A stretch of 64,000 nt of DNA from assembly GCF_003367355.1 (NCBI RefSeq), contig NZ_CP031413.1, positions 1,592,921-1,656,920 on the forward strand, in the 5' to 3' direction. The translations under genes were made by a program, and so were the position numbers. Under the pieces are notes generated by a model. The model saw only the letters and a program-made list of their open reading frames with translations. It was not told where the DNA came from and made no database searches. This DNA is from Lysobacter sp. TY2-98 (GTDB lineage Bacteria > Pseudomonadota > Gammaproteobacteria > Xanthomonadales > Xanthomonadaceae). Of the stretch, positions 8,872 to 18,114 are shown in pieces. Positions within the stretch are counted from its first letter, which is position 1. Every line of letters starts with the position of its first letter.

Positions 8872-10521
8872 ATGAACAACGTCGGACGGCTGGAGCCCTG
8901 CCCCTGCGGAAGCGGTCGACGCTTCAAGCACTGCCATGGCGCGCTCGGGGCGACCGACGTCGAGACCGTCGAGATCCCGCCGGCGCAACTCGAGAACCGC
9001 ATCCGCGAACACGCGCTCGAATCCTTCGAGCTGCAGCGCCAGCAGGGCCGCACGCGTCCGATCATTTCGACCGTCGTCGACGGATCGCGTCACGTGTTCG
9101 TCGGCAACCGCGTCTTCCGCGGCCCGTGGACCACATTCACCACATTCCTCATCGATTACTTCAAGGACACGTTCGGCATCGACTGGGGCAATCGCCAGCT
9201 CACGCTGCCGGTGCATGCGCGCCATCCGGTGCTGCAGTGGATGGACGCGCTGCACGAACAGGTCGCCAAGCATCGCGGCAGCAATGACCGACACGTGTTC
9301 TCCGTGCCCGATGTCGGCTGCCTGCGCGCGATCCGCAACCTCGCGTATGACCTCTTCCTGATCGAACACCGCATCCGGCCCGATCAGGGGCAGCGCGCTT
9401 TCGACGATCTGCTCGATCGCCTCCGCGATCCCGACCGGTTCGACGCGGCCCGTCACGAAGCACGCGTCGCCGCCATGCTGCTGCGCGCCGGGTTCAGCGT
9501 GCTGTGGGAAGACGATGCCGCGCCGGACCGAGCCAGTCATCGCGGCGGATTCACGGCGACCTATCCCACAACGGGCCGTCCGTTCCGCATCGACTGGGCG
9601 GTCGGCGAGCACAAGCACGGTGGCGATGCGCTGGCGCTCGGCGATGTTCTCGCCGCGTCACTGCAGCAACCCGTCCCGCTTGAACGCGTTGTCGTCCTCG
9701 ATCTGAATCATGCGGATGCGCCGGGCGTGCGCAAGGAGGACTGGCAGTCTCGCGCCGTCGAGCAGTTGCACGCGCTCGAACAGGACAGGTCGTACGCCGA
9801 TCTCCCCGCGGCACTGGTCGTCCTGCTCAATGCGCCCGATCGCCACGCGCTCGACGAGTTGATCCCGGACCCGGGCATGGTGGTCGAGGGTTTCAGGATG
9901 GACCGGTTCAGGGTTGGCGATCGCGTCGCGCTTGCGCGCGAGGACGACCGCGCGATCGAAATGGAGCGCCTGCTGCAATCCCTTGGCGAATACGGATTCG
10001 TGCCCGTCACCTTCGACGGTTCGGTCGCGGGACTCGACGAATCAAGACGTCTGCTGTTCGGTGAGTTCTACGAGCTCCACGAGGCCAGCGGCGTGCTCGA
10101 GGAAGCCATTGTTGACGACGGCGAGTGCCACGCCATCGGCTTCGTGCGGACCGAAGCCGGCAACCTGCGCGCGTTGCGGGTCGCGCTCAGCGATCAGGAA
10201 ATGTGGGCATGGCGCCGCCAGCCCGAATCCTTCTTCGGAATCCTGCATCGGCCGGATCGGCGCGCGCGAAAGCCGCTCGATCTCTATGAATTCCTGTACG
10301 CGATCTATCGCAGCGCGCCTAAGGACAAGCTGCTCGCGCTGATGACCGACCAGCCGGACACCGAGCGCCTGCGTGCGATGGATCAAGCGCACCTGGCCAA
10401 GCTCTACTGCTTCCGCGTCGCAGCGGAAATCGGCAACTCGCCGGATTCACCCGAGATGCCCGCATGGCTGCGGCACCTGCTCCCGCTCCAGCGTGACGAT
10501 ACGGACAGCGCCCCCGAGTAG
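8872..10521 (+). CDS. SEC-C metal-binding motif protein of unknown function
   Basis: The start ATG 8872 is chosen because a SEC-C zinc motif, EPCPCGSGRRFKHCHG, begins within the first ten residues; an in-frame ATG at 8824 adds a poorly composed 16-residue leader. The product is 549 residues. Beyond the SEC-C motif, known from SecA and many stand-alone proteins as a zinc-binding adaptor, the rest is a soluble alpha/beta protein I do not recognise. It contains no obvious nuclease signature. It is a single gene between the KdpE-like regulator and a converging peptidase gene, and ends with TAG. Confidence 0.8.
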   Translation: MNNVGRLEPCPCGSGRRFKHCHGALGATDVETVEIPPAQLENRIREHALESFELQRQQGRTRPIISTVVDGSRHVFVGNRVFRGPWTTFTTFLIDYFKDTFGIDWGNRQLTLPVHARHPVLQWMDALHEQVAKHRGSNDRHVFSVPDVGCLRAIRNLAYDLFLIEHRIRPDQGQRAFDDLLDRLRDPDRFDAARHEARVAAMLLRAGFSVLWEDDAAPDRASHRGGFTATYPTTGRPFRIDWAVGEHKHGGDALALGDVLAASLQQPVPLERVVVLDLNHADAPGVRKEDWQSRAVEQLHALEQDRSYADLPAALVVLLNAPDRHALDELIPDPGMVVEGFRMDRFRVGDRVALAREDDRAIEMERLLQSLGEYGFVPVTFDGSVAGLDESRRLLFGEFYELHEASGVLEEAIVDDGECHAIGFVRTEAGNLRALRVALSDQEMWAWRRQPESFFGILHRPDRRARKPLDLYEFLYAIYRSAPKDKLLALMTDQPDTERLRAMDQAHLAKLYCFRVAAEIGNSPDSPEMPAWLRHLLPLQRDDTDSAPE

Positions 10522-10570
10522 CGGCCCCGGTCGTCTCAACCAGGAATCCGCCAGCGACTGCACTCCGAAG

Positions 10571-10590
10571 CCGTCGAGCTCACTCGACGG
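10571..10590. terminator. hairpin between convergent genes
   Basis: A perfect 8-bp stem, CCGTCGAG / CTCGACGG, with a 4-base loop lies in the 87-bp gap between the converging SEC-C and M13 genes. There is no T-run on either side, so it may be a bidirectional stem-loop rather than a canonical intrinsic terminator. Confidence 0.45.
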
Positions 10591-10608
10591 CTCCCAAGCC
10601 GGCTCAGA

Positions 10609-12627
10609 TCACCACACCTCGCAGCGATCCGCCTGCGGACGCACCATCGCGTCGCCTTCCTTGCACTGGAACGCCTGGCGGAACTCCGGCAGGTTCGACA
10701 GCGGGCCGTTCACGCGGTACTTCGCGACCGGATGGGGGTCGCCCTGGATCATCGTGCGCTGCGTTTCCGGACGCGTTTCATCCCCGCGCCACTGGCCCCA
10801 CGCGATGAAGAACTGCTGCTCGGGCGTGTAGCCGTCGATGGTCGGCTCCGGGCCCTTGCCCTCGCGCGACTTCAAGTACGCGCGATACGCGATCTTGGCG
10901 CCCGCGAGATCGCCGATCGACTCGCCCAGCACCAGCTTGCCGTTGTGGTGCAGCCCGGGCGCGATGAAGGTGTTGTCGAACTGCTTGACCACGCACTGGC
11001 CCTTCTCGGCGAATTGCGTGTTGTCCTTCGCCGTCCACCAGTTCTGCAGGCGGCCCTGCGCGTCGAACTGCGCGCCCTGGTCGTCGAAGCCGTGGCTGAT
11101 CTCGTGGCCGATGACGACGCCGATGGCACCGTAGTTCACCGCATCGGTGGCGGTCACGTCGAAGGCCGGCGGCTGCAGGATGCCGGCTGGGAACACGATC
11201 TCGTTGAGCAACGGGTTGTAGTAGGCGTTCGACGTCGGCGGCGTCATGCCCCAGCGTGCGCGGTCGACCGGCTTGCCGATCTGGGCGCGATCGTCGTTGA
11301 CGTTCCAGCGCATCGCGGCTTCGCGCGCGCTCCAGTACGAGTCGCGCGACACGCGCACGCCGTCGTAGGTCTTCCACTTGTCCGGATAGCCGATCTTGGG
11401 ATTGAAGGTCGACAGCTTCTCCAGCGCCTTCGCCTTGGTTTCCGGGCTCATCCATTCGAGGCCGCCGATGGTGTCGTGCATGGCGAGCAGGATGTTCTTG
11501 ACCATGTCCTGCATGCGCGCCTTGGCTTCCGGCGGGAAGTACTTCTCGACGTAAGCATGGCCGAGCGCATCACCGAGCACGGCGTCGGTGTCTTCCGCGC
11601 AGCGTTTCCAGCGCGGCTTCATCTCGGTCGCGCCGCTCAGGTACTTGCCGTAGAACGCGAACTGCTCGGCCACGAAGGGCTTGGGCAGCGTGTCCGATAC
11701 GCCGGCCAGCGCCTGCCAGCGCAGATACGTCCGCCACTGCGCGATCGGCGTCGTCGCAAGCTCGTGGTTGAACTGCTGCACGAACTTGGGCTGGGTGACG
11801 TTGAGGTCGGCGCGCGGCATATGCGCGGCGTCGAAATACGCGGCCCAGTTGAACGCCGGCGCCAGCTTCTGCAGCTGGGCGAACGTCATCGTGTGGTCCT
11901 GCTGCTTCGGATCGCGCAGGGCGACGTTGTCCAGGGACGCCTCGGCGAGGCGCTTTTCGAACGCGAACACCGTGGCCGCATCGGCCTTGGCGGCGGCGGG
12001 TGTTTCGCCCGCCAGCACGAACATGTTGGCGACGTGCTCGAGATATTTCGCGCGCGCTTCGACGAAACGCGCGTCGGGCTTGAGGTAGTAGTCGCGATCC
12101 GGCAGGCCGATGCCGGCAGCGCCGATCTGCGCGACGACTTGCGTCGGGTTGTGCAGGTCCTGACCGGAATTGAGCGCGAAGGGTGCGGGGATGCCGAGGT
12201 CGTTGAGATGGCCGATCGTGCGCTGCAGGTCGGCGGTCGTCTTGATCGATGCGACTTCGTCGAGCAACGCCTTCGCCGGCGCGAGGCCGCGCTGGTCGAT
12301 GCGGCTCTCGTCCATGCAGGCGGCGTAGTAGTCGCCCGACAACTGTTGCGCACTGCCCTGCGGCCAGTCGGTCTTCGCCGACACCTCGGTGAGGATGTCG
12401 CGCACGTGTTCCTTGTTGACCTCGCCCGACTGCCAGCGGCGGCTCCAGCGGTCCATGTAGTCGGGGATCGGATTCTCCTTGCGCCAGGTGCCGTTGGCGT
12501 ACTCGAAGAAGTCGGTGCAGGCGTCGGCGCTGCGATTCACGTCCTGCGGCAGGATGCCGTGCAGCGGCCCCGCGGAAGCGATGCCGGCGGCGAGAAGCAG
12601 GGCGAGCGTCAGGCGGGAGCGTTGCAT
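10609..12627 (-). CDS. M13-family (neprilysin-like) zinc metallopeptidase, exported
   Basis: The product is 672 residues from ATG 12627, which begins a clean signal peptide (MQRSRLTLALLLAAGIASAG). The zinc site HEISH in VVIGHEISHGFDDQG, the third ligand in GESIGDLAGAK, and the substrate-binding NAYYNP motif are all present, as are the N-terminal M13 signature around ACTDFFEYANGTW and the C-terminal tryptophan end typical of the family (CEVW). Length matches bacterial M13 peptidases (about 650-700 residues). It probably degrades peptides in the periplasm or outside the cell. It is transcribed divergently from the BaeS-like kinase gene. Confidence 0.95.
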   Translation of the reverse strand: MQRSRLTLALLLAAGIASAGPLHGILPQDVNRSADACTDFFEYANGTWRKENPIPDYMDRWSRRWQSGEVNKEHVRDILTEVSAKTDWPQGSAQQLSGDYYAACMDESRIDQRGLAPAKALLDEVASIKTTADLQRTIGHLNDLGIPAPFALNSGQDLHNPTQVVAQIGAAGIGLPDRDYYLKPDARFVEARAKYLEHVANMFVLAGETPAAAKADAATVFAFEKRLAEASLDNVALRDPKQQDHTMTFAQLQKLAPAFNWAAYFDAAHMPRADLNVTQPKFVQQFNHELATTPIAQWRTYLRWQALAGVSDTLPKPFVAEQFAFYGKYLSGATEMKPRWKRCAEDTDAVLGDALGHAYVEKYFPPEAKARMQDMVKNILLAMHDTIGGLEWMSPETKAKALEKLSTFNPKIGYPDKWKTYDGVRVSRDSYWSAREAAMRWNVNDDRAQIGKPVDRARWGMTPPTSNAYYNPLLNEIVFPAGILQPPAFDVTATDAVNYGAIGVVIGHEISHGFDDQGAQFDAQGRLQNWWTAKDNTQFAEKGQCVVKQFDNTFIAPGLHHNGKLVLGESIGDLAGAKIAYRAYLKSREGKGPEPTIDGYTPEQQFFIAWGQWRGDETRPETQRTMIQGDPHPVAKYRVNGPLSNLPEFRQAFQCKEGDAMVRPQADRCEVW

Positions 12628-12872
12628 GGGCGCGATGTCCGTTCGGGCGAGTGCGCCGAGCATGGCCGCCGCGCAAGCCTGCTGCCTATGCCGGAGGTCC
12701 CGAACACGGCGGCGCGCGTGACCTTCTGACGAGCGGTCCACGTGCGATCCGAATACGTCGCGCGCTTGGGCGCCGCGTGGAAGCCGTCCTGCGGCAGCCT
12801 TGCGCGCGGTGACCTTGAGTACGCTATCGCCGACGCCGCCTGCGTCCCCCCTGCCCTGTCCCGAGGCTCGCC

Positions 12873-14273
12873 TTGGTCGTCCCCCTTCGTGTCCGGCTGT
12901 TCGTCATCGGCGTGGCCTCGATGCTGCTCGTCGGCATCATTGGCCTTGCGCTGATCCGCTGGAGCTTCGCGGGCGGTGCGAGGCAGCCGCTCGACTACGA
13001 GACGGACGAGGTCAACGCGATCGTCGCGGTGCTGTCGGCCACTTTCGATGCGGCCGGCGGATGGAAAGCGCTTCCCGCGACGTCGGCAGCGCGCGACGCC
13101 TGGTGGCGGGCGACCATCGCGCGTGCCGTTGAAACGTCCCCCACGCCGCCCGGACGTGCGACCTCGACGCTCGCCGATCGCGCCGCGCTGACCGATGCGT
13201 CCGGCCGGCTGCTGGCCGGTACGCAGCCCGGGGCACCGCTGGTGATGCTCGCATCGATCGACCGTCGCACGTGGACGATTCCCTCGCGCCACGGCATCGC
13301 GGGCCATCTCACGGTCGCCCTGCCGCGGAACCCCGACGATGCATTGACCATCGCCGTGCTCATGCAGAAGCAGCGTCATCTCACCGTGCTGGCGCTGATC
13401 GGAATCGCGTTGTCCGCGCTGGCGGCAGGCATGGTCGCGACGAGCCTACGCCGTCCGATCCATGCGCTGCTCGAAGGTGCGCGTCGGCTGGGACGGAGTG
13501 AGTTCGACACCCAGATCGACGCACGGCGTCGCGATGAATTCGGCCAACTTGCGCGTTCGTTCAACGAACTTGGCGCGCGGCTCAAGGCGAATGCGGGATC
13601 CCGCCGGCAATGGATTGCGGATACCTCGCATGAACTGCGAACACCTTTGGCCGTGCTGAAGGCGCAGCTCGAGGCGATGCAGGACGGCATCCGCCCCTTG
13701 TCGCAGGCGAGCCTGGCATCGATGGAGGCGCAGATCGCCTCGCTGCAGTCGCTGGTGGGTGACCTCGATCAACTCTCGCGCGGCGACACCGGCGCGTTGC
13801 ATCTGGAACGCGAGCCGCTCGATCCGTGGACGATCGCGAAAACCACCTGGGACGATTTCGCGGAACGCATGCGCGAGCGTGGCCTGGATGCGCGGATCGT
13901 GCCTCCGACCTCGCCTGCAGTCGCCGTCGCCGACCCCGCGCGCCTCCGTCAGGTGATACGCAATCTTGTCGAGAACAGCGCGCGCTACACCGCGACAGGT
14001 GGCAGCGTCACCATGACCGGCGATGTCGAGGCGAGCCACTTTCGCTTGCACATAGACGACAGCGCGCCCGGCGTGCCCGCGACCGATCTGCCGCGCCTCG
14101 GCGAGCGCTTCTTCCGCGTCGACGCATCACGCAGCCGCGAACATGGCGGCAGTGGGCTGGGTCTCGCGCTCGCACGGCAGATCGTCGAAGCCCACGGCGG
14201 CCGCCTCGAATTTTCCGCCTCGCCGCTGGGCGGACTGCGCGCAACCCTGTCCCTGCCGCTGGTACCGACATGA
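12873..14273 (+). CDS. BaeS-like membrane sensor histidine kinase
   Basis: The product is 466 residues. The best start is TTG 12873, as no ATG or GTG occurs before the first membrane helix and a GAGG lies a few bases upstream. Two membrane helices (residues about 8-30 and 167-190) flank a periplasmic domain of about 135 residues. HAMP, HisKA (WIADTSHELRTPLAVL) and HATPase (NLVENSARYT, DSAPGVP, GSGLGLALA) follow. The gene overlaps the regulator gene by four bases (ATGA). The combination and the neighbour resemble the BaeSR envelope-stress pair; no exporter genes adjoin it, so the assignment to Bae is tentative. Confidence 0.9.
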   Translation: MVVPLRVRLFVIGVASMLLVGIIGLALIRWSFAGGARQPLDYETDEVNAIVAVLSATFDAAGGWKALPATSAARDAWWRATIARAVETSPTPPGRATSTLADRAALTDASGRLLAGTQPGAPLVMLASIDRRTWTIPSRHGIAGHLTVALPRNPDDALTIAVLMQKQRHLTVLALIGIALSALAAGMVATSLRRPIHALLEGARRLGRSEFDTQIDARRRDEFGQLARSFNELGARLKANAGSRRQWIADTSHELRTPLAVLKAQLEAMQDGIRPLSQASLASMEAQIASLQSLVGDLDQLSRGDTGALHLEREPLDPWTIAKTTWDDFAERMRERGLDARIVPPTSPAVAVADPARLRQVIRNLVENSARYTATGGSVTMTGDVEASHFRLHIDDSAPGVPATDLPRLGERFFRVDASRSREHGGSGLGLALARQIVEAHGGRLEFSASPLGGLRATLSLPLVPT

Positions 14274-14935
14274 GCGCGACCGTGCTGATCATCGAGGACG
14301 AGATCGAACTCGCCCGCATCGTGGCCGACTACGCACGCGCGGCGGGACACCAGGCTATCGCTGTCCACGACGGCCGCGAGGCACGCGATCGGCTGCCGAC
14401 GTTGCGGCCCGACGTCATCGTCCTCGACCTGATGCTGCCGGGTGCCGACGGGCTGCAGCTGTGTCGCGAGATCCGTGCGGCTTCGGACGTGCCGATCATC
14501 ATGACGACCGCGAAGGTAGAGGAAGTCGACCGCGTCATCGGCCTCGAATCCGGCGCCGATGATTACGTGTGCAAGCCCTACAGTCCTCGCGAGCTGATGG
14601 CTCGCGTCGGCGCGCAATTGCGCCGGTATCGCGGCGCGGCCGGGACATCCAATGCGATCGTCGTCGACGCGTCGACGCGGACGGTTCGCGTGCACGGAAC
14701 GCCACTCGACCTGACGCCCACCGAGTTCGCCCTCTTCGCCGCGATGACGCGTCGTCCCGGCGTCATCTTCAGTCGCGCGCAACTGCTCGACGCGGTCGGT
14801 CGCGACAACCTCGACGTGACCGAGCGCGCGGTCGACAGCCACATCAAGAACCTGCGTCGCAAGCTTGCTGCGCTGTCGGCCGGCGATGATGTGATCCAGT
14901 CGGTCTACGGCGCGGGCTACCGCGTCGAGTTCTGA
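14270..14935 (+). CDS. OmpR-family response regulator (BaeR-like)
   Basis: The product is 221 residues from ATG 14270, overlapping the kinase stop (ATGA). The receiver has IIEDE, phospho-Asp in VLDLMLPGADG, Thr in IIMTTAK and Lys in YVCKPYS. The winged-helix output domain ends with the DNA-recognition helix region AVDSHIKNLRRKL and the QSVYGAGYRVEF wing typical of BaeR and relatives. It is cognate to the preceding kinase. A 69-bp gap separates it from the downstream S41 peptidase gene, which could be in the same transcript. Confidence 0.92.
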   Translation: MSATVLIIEDEIELARIVADYARAAGHQAIAVHDGREARDRLPTLRPDVIVLDLMLPGADGLQLCREIRAASDVPIIMTTAKVEEVDRVIGLESGADDYVCKPYSPRELMARVGAQLRRYRGAAGTSNAIVVDASTRTVRVHGTPLDLTPTEFALFAAMTRRPGVIFSRAQLLDAVGRDNLDVTERAVDSHIKNLRRKLAALSAGDDVIQSVYGAGYRVEF

Positions 14936-15004
14936 CGCTCCATCGTTCCTCCACAATCGTGGCCGAGCCTGCGTACGTCGAATCACGACGAACGGAGACT
15001 CCAC

Positions 15005-16066
15005 ATGACCACGATGAAGCGCCGCACCGCCGCGATCGCCCGGCTCTGCGCCCTCGGCCTCACCCTGTCCAGCGTGGCCTGCGCGGCTTCGTCGGGGCCA
15101 GCGATGGACGCACGCACGCAACAAGCGGTGATCGCGAGCGCGATCGCCCAGCTCGACCGCGCGTACGTTTTCCCCGAGACCGCGAAGACGATGGGCGCCG
15201 ATCTGCGCGCACGCCTGCAACGCAAGGAGTTCGAGGGTCTCGACGGCGATGGGCTCGCCGAAGCGATGACGAAGGCGTTGCGGTCCGTCAGCCATGACGG
15301 ACATCTGGAAGTCCGCTACATCGTCGACGCGCCGTCGCCCGGCGCCGCACCGAACCCCGCATCGAAGGCGGGTGACGGCGAGCTCGTGCAGCAGCGCCGC
15401 CTCAATTTCGGCATGGCACATGTCGAGCGCCTCAAAGGCAACCTCGGCTACATCGATGTGCATCAGTTCGGTCGCCCGAACGGTGCGGCACCGCGTATCA
15501 GCGCCGCGATGGGATTTCTCGCCGACACCGACGCACTCATCATCGACCTACGCAAATGCGGCGGCGGCGACCCGGAGACGGTGATGGCGTTCGCCAGCTA
15601 TCTCTACGACCGTCCGACGCACCTCAACGACGTCTACTGGCGCGACGAGAACCGATTGGAAACACGCTGGACGCAGGCGACCGTCCCCGGCAAGCGCTAC
15701 GGCGCGTCGCGACCCGTGTTCCTGCTGACCAGCCGCGATACGTTCTCGGGCTGCGAGGATCTCGCCTACGCGATGAAGAACAACCGGCGCGCGGTCGTCG
15801 TCGGAGAAACGACCGGCGGTGGCGCGCACGCGGGCGGGCCGCAACCGCTGGCGGACCACTTCATGATGTTCGTGCCGACCGGCCGCCCCATCAATCCGGT
15901 GACGCACGGCGACTGGGAAGGTGTCGGTGTCGCGCCGGACGTCGCGGTGTCGGCGGATTCCGCGCTCGACGTGGCGCAGATGGCCGCGCTGAAGACGCTG
16001 GCCGCGAAGGAGACCGATGCAGAGTGGAAGGTGAAGCTCGAGGAGCGGATCAGCGAATTGAAGTAG
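15005..16066 (+). CDS. S41-family (tricorn/IRBP-type) serine peptidase, exported
   Basis: The product is 353 residues. ATG 15005 follows a GGAG at about 8 bases and starts a signal peptide ending near the ACAASS segment (a lipoprotein cleavage at Cys26 is possible but the motif is imperfect). The N-terminal helical region corresponds to the IRBP/TSPc accessory domain. In the catalytic domain the nucleophile is Ser248 (LTSRDTFSGCED) and Glu268 lies in VGETTGGGAH. There is no PDZ domain, unlike Ctp/Prc proteases. It probably acts in the periplasm. A strong intrinsic terminator follows, so this gene ends its transcript. Confidence 0.9.
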   Translation: MTTMKRRTAAIARLCALGLTLSSVACAASSGPAMDARTQQAVIASAIAQLDRAYVFPETAKTMGADLRARLQRKEFEGLDGDGLAEAMTKALRSVSHDGHLEVRYIVDAPSPGAAPNPASKAGDGELVQQRRLNFGMAHVERLKGNLGYIDVHQFGRPNGAAPRISAAMGFLADTDALIIDLRKCGGGDPETVMAFASYLYDRPTHLNDVYWRDENRLETRWTQATVPGKRYGASRPVFLLTSRDTFSGCEDLAYAMKNNRRAVVVGETTGGGAHAGGPQPLADHFMMFVPTGRPINPVTHGDWEGVGVAPDVAVSADSALDVAQMAALKTLAAKETDAEWKVKLEERISELK

Positions 16067-16082
16067 ACCGCGTCGTGGGCGA

Positions 16083-16120
16083 CACCCGGCCGAACTGCAG
16101 TCGGCCGGGTGCGTTTTTTT
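16083..16120 (+). terminator. intrinsic terminator after S41 peptidase gene
   Basis: A perfect 11-bp stem (CACCCGGCCGA with its complement), a 7-base loop and a T7 tract after CG make a textbook rho-independent terminator for the plus strand, 17 bp after the stop codon. Confidence 0.93.
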
Positions 16121-16138
16121 GGTTGCGACGCGCGCCGC

Positions 16139-16558
16139 TCAGTGCTTCGTGTGCGAAGGCGCGACCCGGTCCAGAAGCCGCTTGGGCGCCTTGTTGCGCC
16201 ACGCCGCGCGGATCAGGTGTTCGACCGCCTCGGGACGCGCTTCCTCCAACGCGACACGCAGGCCCACGACCCGCCTTCCCCACGCCAAGGGTTCGAGGCC
16301 GTCGGGATACATCGTCAGCGCCGTGAGACGCTCCTGCTCGTCGACGAATGCATGGATGTGCGTTCCACCGGGCGGCAGCGTGATGAAGAGCTTGCCGTTG
16401 ACGCGGAACGACCCGAAGTCGAAATGTGGCATTTCGACGACCTCGGGAAGCGCAAGTGCAATGTCGCGCACGGCCTGCGTATCGAACGCGCGACGCTTGC
16501 GCCGGGAGGTCGACTGCACTTTCGAAGCAGCGCGGTCGCCCGATGCACGCGTGCTCAT
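16139..16558 (-). CDS. MmcQ/YjbR-family protein
   Basis: The product is 139 residues. ATG 16558 overlaps the TGA of the upstream decarboxylase gene by four bases. After a basic N-terminus of about 25 residues, the sequence follows the MmcQ/YjbR (CyaY-like fold) family: ALPEVVEMPHFDFGSFRVNGKLF, then a TMYPDGLEPLAWG-like stretch and a C-terminal helix with AWRNKAPKRLL. Family members are small proteins proposed to bind DNA; function is not established. Coupling to a PLP decarboxylase gene gives no clear functional clue. Confidence 0.85.
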   Translation of the reverse strand: MSTRASGDRAASKVQSTSRRKRRAFDTQAVRDIALALPEVVEMPHFDFGSFRVNGKLFITLPPGGTHIHAFVDEQERLTALTMYPDGLEPLAWGRRVVGLRVALEEARPEAVEHLIRAAWRNKAPKRLLDRVAPSHTKH

Positions 16559-17967
16559 GACGTCGGCACCACGACGCGACCGGCGACCTCGCGATGCACA
16601 CGCAGCATCGCGTCGACGCTGCGATCGACGTCCTCGGCCGTCGTCGCCCAGTTCGATACCGAAATGCGCAGGGCGGCGAGCCCATGCCAGGTGGTGCCAC
16701 TCGCCCAGCAGGTGCCGTCGTCCTGCACACCGGCAATGACCGCGCGCGTGGTGGCGTCGTCGTCGCCAAACCGCACGAGCACCTGGTTGAGGACGACGTC
16801 ATTGAGGACGCGCACGCCTGGCGCGTCGCCGAGCTGCTTGGCGAAGCGTCGCGCATGGGCGCAGCAGCGTTCGACCAGGTCGCCGACGCCAGCGCGACCT
16901 AGCGTGCGCAGCGCCGCATACACGGGAATGCCGCGCGCGCGCCGCGAGAATTCCGGCACCCAATCGACCGCATCGCGCTCGGCGCCGCGCGTCTGCACCA
17001 GGTACGCGGCGGCCACCGTCATCGCCGCGCGGTGGTCTTCGGCATGGCGAACGATGGCGACGCCGCTGTCGTACGGCACGTTGAGCCACTTGTGTGCGTC
17101 GGTCGCCCAGGAATCCGCGAGCTCGATGCCGTCGGCCACCTCGCGCAAGCCATCCGCCGCGCGCGCCCACAGGCCGAATGCGCCGTCGACGTGCAGCCAC
17201 GCGCCGCGAGCGTGAGCGATCTCCGCGATGCCGCGCAGCGGATCGAACGCGCCGGTGTTCACGTTGCCAGCCTGCGCGCAGACGATCACCGGACCATCGA
17301 GCGCATCCATCACCTCGCGCAGGCGATCAAGCCGCATGCGGCCCTGCTCGTCCGAGTCCACGCGCACCAGCGACCGCGTGCCGAGCCCGAGATAACGCAG
17401 CGCGACGTCGACGGTGACATGTGCTTCGGCCGACGCAACGACATGGATGCGCGGCGCACCCATCAAGCCATCCGCTTCGACGTCCCAGCCGACGCGGCGC
17501 AACACGCCATGCCGCGCGGCAGCCAGGCAGGTGAAATGCGCCATCTGGCAGCCGGTGACGAAGCCGGCGCCGCTGTCGCGCGGCAGGTCGAACAGCTCGA
17601 GCAGCCAGCGTGCGGCGATCTCCTCGACCGCGGCGGTCAGTGGCGAGATGACGTGGATGCCGGCGTTCTGGTCCCACGTCGACACCAGCCAGTCGGTGGC
17701 GAGTGCGACCGGCACCGTGCCACCGATGACGAAACCGAAGTAGCGCGGCGCGGCGCAGGCCTGAGTGCCCCGCGGCGCATGCATGGCGAGACGATCCAGC
17801 ACCGCGTCGGCGTGTTCGCCCTGCACCGGCAGAGGACCGTCGAACGCCGCGATCATCTCGTCGCGCCCCGCACGTGCGCCGACGAAGCGTTCGGGCAGCG
17901 CGTCGAGGAACGCCGTCGCATGCCCATGCGCACGCCTCAGCAACGGACCGAAATCGTCGAACGTCAT
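16555..17967 (-). CDS. PLP-dependent group II amino-acid decarboxylase family protein
   Basis: The product is 470 residues. The fold-type I PLP enzyme signature is clear: the Asp of HVDGAFGLWA and the Schiff-base Lys of SWATDAHKWLNVPYDSG near residue 290, plus a substrate-loop region ending the N-terminal third (APRYFGFVIGGTVPVALATDW). This is the aromatic-L-amino-acid/glutamate decarboxylase family, where members convert an amino acid to its amine and CO2. The substrate cannot be read from sequence alone. It is co-transcribed with the MmcQ/YjbR gene. Confidence 0.88.
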   Translation of the reverse strand: MTFDDFGPLLRRAHGHATAFLDALPERFVGARAGRDEMIAAFDGPLPVQGEHADAVLDRLAMHAPRGTQACAAPRYFGFVIGGTVPVALATDWLVSTWDQNAGIHVISPLTAAVEEIAARWLLELFDLPRDSGAGFVTGCQMAHFTCLAAARHGVLRRVGWDVEADGLMGAPRIHVVASAEAHVTVDVALRYLGLGTRSLVRVDSDEQGRMRLDRLREVMDALDGPVIVCAQAGNVNTGAFDPLRGIAEIAHARGAWLHVDGAFGLWARAADGLREVADGIELADSWATDAHKWLNVPYDSGVAIVRHAEDHRAAMTVAAAYLVQTRGAERDAVDWVPEFSRRARGIPVYAALRTLGRAGVGDLVERCCAHARRFAKQLGDAPGVRVLNDVVLNQVLVRFGDDDATTRAVIAGVQDDGTCWASGTTWHGLAALRISVSNWATTAEDVDRSVDAMLRVHREVAGRVVVPTS

Positions 17968-18114
17968 CGCGGACTCCGAGGATTCAAAGGCCGGAACGGC
18001 CTTCGCCGATTATGCGACGGCGGCGGGCGGCATCGCCCCCGCCAGCAGCCGTAAGCGGACCGCCCGGCCACGCGTACCCCGCTACACTGCGCGCCCCCTT
18101 GCCCGTCCCTTCCG

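Noticed and set aside
10732-12729. A 665-codon plus-strand open frame opposite the M13 peptidase
   Set aside because: Same antisense-shadow pattern; the minus frame has HEISH, NAYYNP and a signal peptide.
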